The notes under the pieces: model-generated
What the model saw: only the letters and a program-made list of their open reading frames with translations
Database searches by the model: none
What the model was told of the DNA's origin: nothing
Program-made: the position numbers and the translations under genes
In this document: positions 1-5,310 of the stretch, piece after piece
How the letters are laid out: each line of letters begins with the position of its first letter
Numbering within the stretch: the first letter of the stretch is position 1
From: Pseudomonadota bacterium
Lineage (GTDB): Bacteria; Pseudomonadota; Gammaproteobacteria; Burkholderiales; Burkholderiaceae_B
Direction of reading: 5' to 3'
DNA: 7,769 nt
NCBI GenBank assembly: GCA_023427085.1
Contig: JAEZBO010000159.1
Coordinates: 1 to 7,769 of the forward strand

Positions 1-781
1 CCTGGCCGCGCTGCATCGCGCGCTGGCGGCGTTGCGCGCGACAGACGCCGAGCCCGCCGCAGCGCAAGCCGGTCAGCCCGCCGCCGCACAGCCCAGTCAG
101 TCGGCCGCGGCACAGTCCGGCCAGGCCGGCGTCGGCTGGCTGCGCCAACGCTATCGGCGCGTCGCTGAACGCGCCGCGCCGGTGCTGCATGCGGGCGCCG
201 GCGATGGCGATTACGCCGACGTGCTCGAGACCATCGACCTGCTGCTGACGCAGGCAGGTGAACAGCTCGACGGCGGCAACGCGCAATGGCTGCACGGCGA
301 CTATCACGCCGGCAACCTGCTGTTCGCCGGCGACTCGGTGCAAGGCATCCTGGATTTCGACGACACCGGCTGGGGCGCGCCGGCGATCGAAGCCGCGTTC
401 GCGGCGTTTGCGTTCAGCCGCGACGCCGGCTGCGAGACCGGCCTGGTCTACGACGCGGCGCGCTGGCACCTGTGCCTGTCGGCCTATCGGCGGGCAGGCG
501 GCGCGGACTTGCCGGCGCAAGGCCGTGGCCCCGCCGGGCCTGCTGGGGTCGACCTAGACAAGGCTGCGCATCCGACCCGTGACGACGCGCCATATCCGGC
601 CGGCGACGAGGCGGACCCGCTACCCACGCAATGGCTGGCCGCGCTTTTCTGCGCGGACCAGGTGCTGATCCACTTGGAGGCCGCGCAGCGCGGTCTGTGG
701 CGGCTCGAACCCGGCATCGGTTTCATCGCCTGCTGGCGCGAACTGCTGGCCCAGCGTGCCCGGCGCGCATCGATGCGTTGA
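1..781 (+). CDS. APH-family phosphotransferase, 3' part (5' end outside window)
   Basis: C-terminal part of a kinase-like protein of the aminoglycoside/choline phosphotransferase (APH) superfamily, which moves phosphate from ATP to a small-molecule hydroxyl. The frame is open from the window edge (first full codon at base 2), so the real start and the ATP-binding N-lobe are missing. The catalytic-loop motif HGDYHAGN is encoded at 293-316, with its Asp at 299-301. The metal-binding ILDFDD motif follows at about 347-364, with its Asp at 353-355. The order and spacing are those of APH/SrkA-type enzymes. Upstream of the catalytic loop lies an Ala/Gln-rich insertion built of three 8-residue repeats. 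A second low-complexity stretch rich in Gly, Pro and Asp (about 497-630) lies between the catalytic core and the last helices. The stop is the TGA at 779-781, inside a 26-bp tandem duplication. Both catalytic motifs are intact. The substrate is unknown, and antibiotic resistance should not be inferred from the family alone. Confidence 0.82.
   Translation, partial: LAALHRALAALRATDAEPAAAQAGQPAAAQPSQSAAAQSGQAGVGWLRQRYRRVAERAAPVLHAGAGDGDYADVLETIDLLLTQAGEQLDGGNAQWLHGDYHAGNLLFAGDSVQGILDFDDTGWGAPAIEAAFAAFAFSRDAGCETGLVYDAARWHLCLSAYRRAGGADLPAQGRGPAGPAGVDLDKAAHPTRDDAPYPAGDEADPLPTQWLAALFCADQVLIHLEAAQRGLWRLEPGIGFIACWRELLAQRARRASMR
53..124 (+). repeat. three 24-bp in-frame tandem repeats
   Basis: Three consecutive 24-base units (53-76, 77-100, 101-124) inside the phosphotransferase gene encode PAAAQAGQ, PAAAQPSQ and SAAAQSGQ. 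The units are degenerate at the DNA level but keep the AAAQ core and the terminal Gln. The unit length is a multiple of three, so gain or loss of a unit keeps the frame. The repeat falls after a helix of the form LAALHRAL, where APH proteins normally have a short linker, so it probably forms a flexible loop. Confidence 0.75.
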
Positions 782-816
782 TCCGCCGCGGCGAATCGAT
801 GCGTTGGTCCGCCGCG
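765..816. repeat. 26-bp tandem duplication, two copies
   Basis: Bases 765-790 and 791-816 are head-to-tail copies that match at 24 of 26 positions; the differences are 768 C versus 794 A, and 781 A versus 807 G. The first copy contains the phosphotransferase stop codon (TGA, 779-781). In the second copy the equivalent triplet is TGG. The rest of the short convergent gap up to the deacetylase stop at 844 shows no clear terminator. A GCGGCG/CGCCGC pairing (788-793 with 810-815) has a 16-nt loop and no T-run. Confidence 0.85.
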
Positions 817-843
817 CCGCGCCCGTCGAGGCTGGCGTGGCAG

Positions 844-1431
844 TCAACCGACTATCGGATCGGCCAGCAGCAGACGCACCGCCTCGACCGTCGCCGGGCG
901 CGCCTCGCCATGGCGCGAGGCGTCGTGCAGGCAGAAGACCGCCAGCGCGCCGCGGCGCTCGGCCAGATGGGCCCGCATCGTGGCGCATAAGGCGTGTGCG
1001 GCGGGCGCGGGACGCTGCCAGTCATCCAGAATCGCCGTCCAGCCCACATGCGGCCGGCCCAGCCGGCGCAGCAAGGCAGGCCGCGGGTCGTGCGCCTGCG
1101 GGCCATACGGCAGCCGCATGGGAATCAGGTCCGGCGCCGGCTGTCCGGCCAGCGCGTAGGCCGCCCGGATCAGCGCATCGGTCCGTTCGATCTCGTGCGC
1201 CAGTGCCGCGTCGTCGATGGCGCCAGGCCGCGCATGGCTGTAGCTGTGATTGCCCAGCACGTGGCCGGCGCGCACCATGCGCGCGGCCAGCGGCAGTTGC
1301 GTCTGCAGGTTCTGGCCGAGCAGGAAAAACGTCGCCCGGCACGAGCCGGCCGCCAGCACGTCCAGCAGCGCCGGCGTGGAAGGGCCGGGGCCGTCGTCGA
1401 AGGTCAGGCAGTAAGGCGCGGGTTGCGGCAT
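844..1431 (-). CDS. Polysaccharide deacetylase (NodB/CE4 domain), 195 aa
   Basis: A compact carbohydrate esterase family 4 domain that would remove N- or O-acetyl groups from a glycan using a divalent metal. Motif 1 is TFDDGP (residues 10-15; D12 the expected base, D13 a metal ligand). Motif 2 is HSYSH (62-66; H62 and H66 metal ligands). Motif 3 is RLPYG (106-110). The later D137-W138 and L168-H169-D170 fit motifs 4 and 5, so the catalytic set looks complete. The protein starts almost directly on motif 1 and has no signal peptide, which is unusual for enzymes that act on cell-wall or exported glycan. The only possible start is the ATG at 1431, because the same frame is closed 27 nt upstream by the yddG stop codon. 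No good Shine-Dalgarno sequence precedes it, so translation probably depends on ribosomes arriving from yddG. The family call is firm; substrate and location are unknown. Confidence 0.85.
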   Translation of the reverse strand: MPQPAPYCLTFDDGPGPSTPALLDVLAAGSCRATFFLLGQNLQTQLPLAARMVRAGHVLGNHSYSHARPGAIDDAALAHEIERTDALIRAAYALAGQPAPDLIPMRLPYGPQAHDPRPALLRRLGRPHVGWTAILDDWQRPAPAAHALCATMRAHLAERRGALAVFCLHDASRHGEARPATVEAVRLLLADPIVG

Positions 1432-1458
1432 GGCGCGGGTGTGCCGGCGGGCGGAACG

Positions 1459-2358
1459 TTAATCCTGCACTGTAGCGCGACGCCCGCGGGTGGCCAGCCA
1501 GCACAGCAGCGAGCCGCCGCACACCATCGCGGCGCCCTGCCAGAACGACAGCGGCAAGGCGGTGCGCAGCAGCAGCGCCGCCAGCGCCGCCGAGAACACC
1601 GGAATGAAATACGAGGCGCCAGCCAGCAGCGTGACGTTGCCATGCAGGATGCCGACGTTCCACGCGGCGTAACCGAAGCCCATCGCGGTGGCCGCCAGCA
1701 CCAGGTGGATCACCGCGTGCAGGTCGAACGACATCGCGGGCGCGCCGATCAGCAGGTACTTGCCCCACAGCGCCAGCGCCGTGAGCATGAAGAACAGCGT
1801 GACGCCGTTATGGCCGGCGGCGATGCGCGCGGTCACGGTGCAATAGACCGCCCAGATCAGCGCGCCGGCGAGGGCCAGCCCGTAGCTGAGCGGATTGGCG
1901 CGGATGTTGGCGGCCATGCCGGCCGGGTCCAGGCCCTGGTCGCCGCCCAGCACCCAGCAGATGCCCAGCAGCGCCAGCAGCGAGCCGGGCACGATCAGCA
2001 GATTGCTTTTCTGGCCGTTGAACAGGATCGCCGCGACCATCGTCAGGCTGGGCCACAGGTAGTTGACCATGCCCACCTCGATGGCCTGGCGGTTCGACGA
2101 CGAGTAGCCGATCGATAGCGCCAGGCAAAGCTCGTAAGACACGAACAGCAGGCTGCCCCACAGCAGGTAGCGGCGCGGCAGCCGGCTCACGCGGGTCGGG
2201 CCGATGGTCAGCACCAGCAGCAGGGACGCCACCGTATACATCAGCGCGGCGCCACCGGTGGCGCCCAGGCTGACGCTGACGCCCTTGATCAGCCCGACGA
2301 TTGAACTCCATAGAACGATGGCGCCCAGCCCGATGAGCGTGGCCTTGTTGCTATGCAT
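1459..2358 (-). CDS. yddG: Aromatic amino-acid exporter YddG (DMT superfamily), 299 aa
   Basis: Inner-membrane drug/metabolite transporter (EamA-type) that in enterobacteria exports aromatic amino acids and other small molecules. The sequence shows about ten hydrophobic segments (roughly residues 6-25, 36-53, 65-84, 98-113, 118-137, 160-178, 186-204, 213-232, 242-264, 272-290). It also carries stretches I recognise as near-identical to E. coli YddG: KATLIGL (5-11), QAIEVGMVNYLWPSLT (91-106), FNGQK (113-117), YAAWNVGILHGNVT (230-243) and MVCGGSLLCWLAT (278-290). The length fits the family (about 293 aa in E. coli). I chose the ATG at 2358 because homology begins there. The frame stays open upstream to 2571, but that stretch encodes Arg/Pro-rich sequence without membrane character. 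The ribosome site is weak (a GGA about 12 nt upstream). The gene is divergent from the ABC-importer operon and is followed after 27 nt by the deacetylase, probably on the same transcript. Confidence 0.93.
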   Translation of the reverse strand: MHSNKATLIGLGAIVLWSSIVGLIKGVSVSLGATGGAALMYTVASLLLVLTIGPTRVSRLPRRYLLWGSLLFVSYELCLALSIGYSSSNRQAIEVGMVNYLWPSLTMVAAILFNGQKSNLLIVPGSLLALLGICWVLGGDQGLDPAGMAANIRANPLSYGLALAGALIWAVYCTVTARIAAGHNGVTLFFMLTALALWGKYLLIGAPAMSFDLHAVIHLVLAATAMGFGYAAWNVGILHGNVTLLAGASYFIPVFSAALAALLLRTALPLSFWQGAAMVCGGSLLCWLATRGRRATVQD

Positions 2359-2379
2359 GGTGCTGCGTGGTCCGTGTGT

Positions 2380-2431
2380 GGCGGGCGCCCGGCCGCGGCG
2401 GCCTGACGATCGGCGCCGCGCTGCGCCCGCC
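2380..2431 (-). other. Strong two-part hairpin in the yddG 5' leader
   Basis: Bases 2380-2388 (GGCGGGCGC) pair perfectly with 2423-2431 (GCGCCCGCC). Inside that, 2394-2400 (CGCGGCG) pairs perfectly with 2414-2420 (CGCCGCG), leaving a 13-nt apical loop and a small asymmetric internal loop. The structure would end about 21 nt before the yddG ATG if the leader is transcribed. No T-run follows on either strand, so it does not look like a classic terminator. It could tune yddG translation or mRNA stability. Chance pairing is easier in sequence this rich in G+C. Confidence 0.4.
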
Positions 2432-2452
2432 GGGATTGGAACAGAGCGCGGC

Positions 2453-2471
2453 AAAAAACGCCATGACGGCG
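2453..2471 (-). terminator. Short terminator-like hairpin with T6 (weak)
   Basis: Read on the - strand, CGCC-gtcat-GGCG is followed at once by six T residues (A6 at 2453-2458 on the + strand). The stem is only 4 bp, shorter than a typical intrinsic terminator, but a run of six T is conspicuous in this G+C-rich sequence. Its place in the yddG leader would make it an attenuator rather than an end-of-gene terminator. Evidence is structural only. Confidence 0.2.
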
Positions 2472-2505
2472 CGAGCGGCCAAACAAGCATATGCCTAGAT
2501 AGTCT

Positions 2506-2534
2506 TTGTCGGCCCGGCGTGCGCTCCGTAGCAT
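2506..2534 (+). promoter_or_regulatory. Candidate sigma-70 promoter for the ABC-importer operon
   Basis: A TTGTCG hexamer (2506-2511) and a TAGCAT hexamer (2529-2534) are separated by exactly 17 bases and match the -35 and -10 consensus at four of six positions each. Transcription would begin near 2541, giving a leader of about 33 nt before the ATG at 2574. The site adjoins a conspicuously A+T-rich patch (2481-2510), the only such patch in the divergent intergenic region. I found no equally good promoter for yddG on the other strand. Confidence 0.4.
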
Positions 2535-2573
2535 GGCTGATCGTCATCACGTGTCTTTCGGGTAGAAGCAAAC

Positions 2574-3635
2574 ATGAGTTCGTTCAAGAAGCTGGCTGGG
2601 GTCGACGCCCACCGCCGCCGCCTGCTGTTTCATTTCGGTTCGGCCGCCGCGCTGGGCGCGGCCACCGGCCTGCCGGGCGTGAGCCTGGCCCAGGCCTCGG
2701 CCCCAGCCCGCGAGGCGGCCACGCTGGCCTCGGGCAGCGCCGGCTACACCTGGGCGCTGCCCTTCGTCGCCGAGACCGGCGGCTACTGGCAGGCGCGCAA
2801 CGTCGACCTGAAGGTGCTCGATTTTCCGACCGGCCGCGACTCGATGCAGGCCTTGCTGGCCGGCTCGGCCAACTTCTCGACGACCACCGATACGCCGGTG
2901 GTGTTCGCGGTGCTGCAGGGGCTCAAGCCGCAGATCCTGGCCAACTTCAGCCGTTACTCGCACGACATGAAGATCGTCGCGCGGCAAGGCAGCGGCATCG
3001 ACGCCAAGACCCCGGCCAGCCTCAAGGGCAAGCGGGTCGGCACGCCGGCCGGCACCTCGGGCCAGTACGCGCTGGCGCGCTATCTCGACTATGCCGGCCT
3101 GGCGGGCAGCGACATCACGCAGGTCAACCTGGCGCCCACCGACCTGATCGGCGCGCTGGTGCGCGGCGACATCGACGCGTTCTCGTGGACCGCGCAGGCC
3201 GGCAACGCCGCGCTGCGCCAGAGCCAGGGCACGGCCTACTTCCTGACCCAGGACGGCTACGAGAAATTCTTCCGCAGCCATCAGCTGCTGCTGGTCAACC
3301 AGGACACGCTGCAGAACCGCCAGGCGCTGGTGCGCCAGGCCATCGCCGCGCTGCTGGACGCCGAGAAACGCATCGCCGAAGACCCCGACTGGGCCGAGCT
3401 GATCGCGGCGCGCATCCGCAGCACGCCAGCCGAGGTCAAGGCCGCCACATCGGTGTTCGAGTTCAAGCTGGGTTTCGACGACAGCTTCGTCGACGACCTG
3501 GTCAAGCAGGCGCAATGGGCCATCGACGCCAAGCTGGTGCCGGCGCCCCGGCAGGACCTGCGCACCTTGTTCCGCGCGGCGATCCAGGCGGCGCCGCTGG
3601 CCGCCGCCGCGCCCGACCGCGTCCGGCTGGCGTGA
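2574..3635 (+). CDS. NitT/TauT-family ABC transporter substrate-binding protein, 353 aa
   Basis: Periplasmic solute-binding component of an importer of the nitrate/sulfonate/taurine family (SsuA/TauA/NMT1-like), which delivers its ligand to the permease encoded two genes downstream. The N-terminus carries a twin-arginine-type signal: RRRLLFHFG at 14-22, then a hydrophobic Ala/Gly/Leu stretch to about residue 39. Cleavage is likely after the AQA at 39-41, so export through Tat is probable. The mature part has the family's order of elements: ALPFVAETGGYW (61-72), an SMQALLAGSANF segment (90-101) and LKGKRVGTPAGTSGQYA (150-166), the hinge and ligand-side region of these proteins. The ATG at 2574 is preceded by AGAAG at 2564-2568, a weak ribosome site at 5-nt spacing. 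An in-frame TGA at 2538 limits any upstream start. It is the first gene of a four-gene operon. The substrate cannot be fixed from sequence; sulfonates, taurine-like compounds and other small anions are all possible. Confidence 0.88.
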   Translation: MSSFKKLAGVDAHRRRLLFHFGSAAALGAATGLPGVSLAQASAPAREAATLASGSAGYTWALPFVAETGGYWQARNVDLKVLDFPTGRDSMQALLAGSANFSTTTDTPVVFAVLQGLKPQILANFSRYSHDMKIVARQGSGIDAKTPASLKGKRVGTPAGTSGQYALARYLDYAGLAGSDITQVNLAPTDLIGALVRGDIDAFSWTAQAGNAALRQSQGTAYFLTQDGYEKFFRSHQLLLVNQDTLQNRQALVRQAIAALLDAEKRIAEDPDWAELIAARIRSTPAEVKAATSVFEFKLGFDDSFVDDLVKQAQWAIDAKLVPAPRQDLRTLFRAAIQAAPLAAAAPDRVRLA

Positions 3636-3639
3636 ACGC

Positions 3640-4410
3640 ATGGCGGCCTTGATCGAGTTCAGCGGCGTCTCGCAGTTCTTCGCCACCCGCGGACAGGCGC
3701 CGGCCCAGGCGCTGCACGAGGTCTCGCTGACGGTGCAGGCCGGTGAGTTCGCCTGCCTGATCGGCCCGTCGGGCTGCGGCAAGACCACGCTGCTGCATCT
3801 GCTGGCGGGCTTTCTGGCGCCGACCGCGGGCTCGGTCCGCTTCGACGGCCGGCCGGTCGACGGCCCCGGCCCCGAGCGCGGCATGGTGTTCCAGGAGTAC
3901 GCGCTGTTTCCGTGGATGACGGCGCGCCAGAACGTCGAGTTCGGCCTGCGCGCACAGGCCGTGCCGGCCGCCGCGCGGCGCGAGCGGGCCCTGGCGGCAT
4001 TGGCGCGCGTGGGGCTGTCGGACGCGGCCGGGCGGTATCCGCACGAACTCTCCGGCGGCATGCGCCAGCGCATCGCGGTGGCGCGTTCGCTGGTGGTCGA
4101 GCCCAAGGTGCTGCTGATGGACGAGCCTTTCGCCGCGGTCGACGCGATGACGCGCGCGACGCTGCAAAAAGACCTGCTGCGGCTGTGGCAGGAGACCGGC
4201 GTGTCGGTGCTGTTCGTCACGCACAACATCGACGAGGCGATCTTCCTGGGACAACGCATCGTCGTGATGGCGCCGCACCCCGGCACCCTCGCCGCCGACA
4301 TCCGCATCACGCAGGACTATCCGCGCCAGCGCGGGTCGCTGGCGTTCGCCGACGACTACAACCGCATCGAGGCCGCGCTGGCCGCCGGTGTCCACGAGCA
4401 AGCCGCATGA
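3640..4410 (+). CDS. NitT/TauT-family ABC transporter ATP-binding protein, 256 aa
   Basis: Cytoplasmic ATPase that powers the importer (SsuB/TauB-like). All nucleotide-binding elements are present: Walker A GPSGCGKTT (42-50), Q-loop glutamine Q85 in MVFQEYALFPW (82-92), ABC signature LSGGMRQR (137-144), Walker B LLMDEP (158-163), D-loop AAVD (165-168) and the switch histidine H195 in VTHNIDEA. The length is normal for the family. The start is 4 nt after the binding-protein stop and lacks a clear ribosome site, so translational coupling is likely. Its own stop overlaps the permease start as ATGA. Assignment to an importer of the nitrate/sulfonate/taurine class rests on the FQEYALFPWMT wording after the Q-loop and on its partners. 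Confidence 0.94.
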   Translation: MAALIEFSGVSQFFATRGQAPAQALHEVSLTVQAGEFACLIGPSGCGKTTLLHLLAGFLAPTAGSVRFDGRPVDGPGPERGMVFQEYALFPWMTARQNVEFGLRAQAVPAAARRERALAALARVGLSDAAGRYPHELSGGMRQRIAVARSLVVEPKVLLMDEPFAAVDAMTRATLQKDLLRLWQETGVSVLFVTHNIDEAIFLGQRIVVMAPHPGTLAADIRITQDYPRQRGSLAFADDYNRIEAALAAGVHEQAA

Positions 4411-5309
4411 ACACCCTGACTGTCGACAAGGACGGCCCCGCGCGCGCCGCCACGGCCACCGTCCGGCGCGCTGCCGCGCCGGATGCCGACACGCGCCACG
4501 ACGTCGCGCTGGCCTTCCAGCAAGCCCATCTGCGCCAGGAGCGCGGCCGGCGGCAACGCCGGCTGCTGCTCAACCTGGCCGGCATCGTGCTGTTCCTGCT
4601 GGCCTGGGAAGCCGTGCCCTACCTGTTCAGCTGGATGAATCCGGCACTGTTCCCGCCGCCCTCGCGCGTGTTGCAGAGCGCCCTGCCGCTGATCGCGTCG
4701 GGCGAGCTGGCCTCGCACATCTCGGCCAGCCTGGTGCGCGCGGCCTCGGGCTTCTCGATCGCGCTGCTGCTGGGCATCACGGCGGGCTTCCTGACCGCGC
4801 GCATCGCCACGCTGCATCATCTGAGCGAGCCGGTGCTGCACGGCTTCCGCTCGGTGCCGTCGCTGGCGGTGGTGCCGCTGGCGGTGTTGTGGTTCGGCAT
4901 CGGCGAACTGCCCAAGATCGCGCTGATCGCCTGGGGCGCGTTCTTTCCGATCTGGATCACCACTTTCATCGGCGTGCGCGACACCCACATCGTCTACCTG
5001 CGCTCGGCCGCGACGCTGGGCGCCGGGCGGCTGCGCACGGTGTTCCTGGTGATCCTGCCGGCCGCGCTGCCGTTCATCCTGGCCGGTGTGCGGCAGGCCA
5101 TCGCGGTCTCGCTGATCGTGCTGGTGGCCGCCGAACTGTCGGGCTCGACCCGCGGCATCGCCTACATGATGTCGCTGGGCCACCAGCTGTTCCAGGTCGA
5201 GATCATGTTCATCGGCCTGGTGCTGCTGGGCGCCTTCGGCTTCATCGCCGACCGGCTGTTCGTGCTGCTAGCCCGCCGGCTGTTCCCCTGGTACCAGAGC
5301 GTCTCGTGA
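4407..5309 (+). CDS. NitT/TauT-family ABC transporter permease, 300 aa
   Basis: Inner-membrane channel subunit of the importer (SsuC/TauC-like, BPD_transp_1 fold). A charged, Ala/Arg-rich cytoplasmic N-terminus of about 50 residues precedes six or so membrane segments (about 53-72, 115-135, 152-168, 171-190, 213-243, 264-282). The ATPase-docking EAA-type loop lies at about 200-218 (SAATLGAGRLR followed by VILPAALP). Family wording includes FPPPSRVL (82-89) and FRSVPSLAVVPLAVLWFGIG (147-166). I took the ATG at 4407 because it makes the classic ATGA overlap with the ATPase stop and because the resulting length is normal. The same frame is open much further upstream inside the ATPase gene, but that part is an out-of-frame reading of the ATPase. 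The unusually long hydrophilic N-terminus is the only oddity. Confidence 0.93.
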   Translation: MNTLTVDKDGPARAATATVRRAAAPDADTRHDVALAFQQAHLRQERGRRQRRLLLNLAGIVLFLLAWEAVPYLFSWMNPALFPPPSRVLQSALPLIASGELASHISASLVRAASGFSIALLLGITAGFLTARIATLHHLSEPVLHGFRSVPSLAVVPLAVLWFGIGELPKIALIAWGAFFPIWITTFIGVRDTHIVYLRSAATLGAGRLRTVFLVILPAALPFILAGVRQAIAVSLIVLVAAELSGSTRGIAYMMSLGHQLFQVEIMFIGLVLLGAFGFIADRLFVLLARRLFPWYQSVS

Positions 5310-5310
5310 C

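Noticed and set aside
782..843. Possible intrinsic terminator between the convergent phosphotransferase and deacetylase genes
   Set aside because: The only pairing found has a 6-bp stem with a 16-nt loop and no T-run, and it arises from the tandem duplication.
994..2118. Long open frame on the + strand (374 codons) antisense to the deacetylase and yddG
   Set aside because: Its product is rich in Arg, Gln and His and has no domain, while the opposite strand encodes a clear deacetylase and a clear YddG.
2359..2571. N-terminal extension of YddG by 71 residues
   Set aside because: Similarity to YddG begins at the ATG at 2358. The extension is Arg/Pro-rich with no membrane character and would overlap the candidate promoter of the divergent operon.
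2547..4310. Very long open frame on the - strand (587 codons) antisense to the binding protein and ATPase genes
   Set aside because: It lies opposite two genes with complete family motifs. Its translation is Arg/Gly/Ala-rich without recognisable domains, as expected from the complement of G/C-biased codons.
3912..4406. Upstream extension of the permease frame inside the ATPase gene
   Set aside because: The region codes for the ATPase signature, Walker B and H-loop in another frame. The ATGA start at 4407 gives a permease of normal length.
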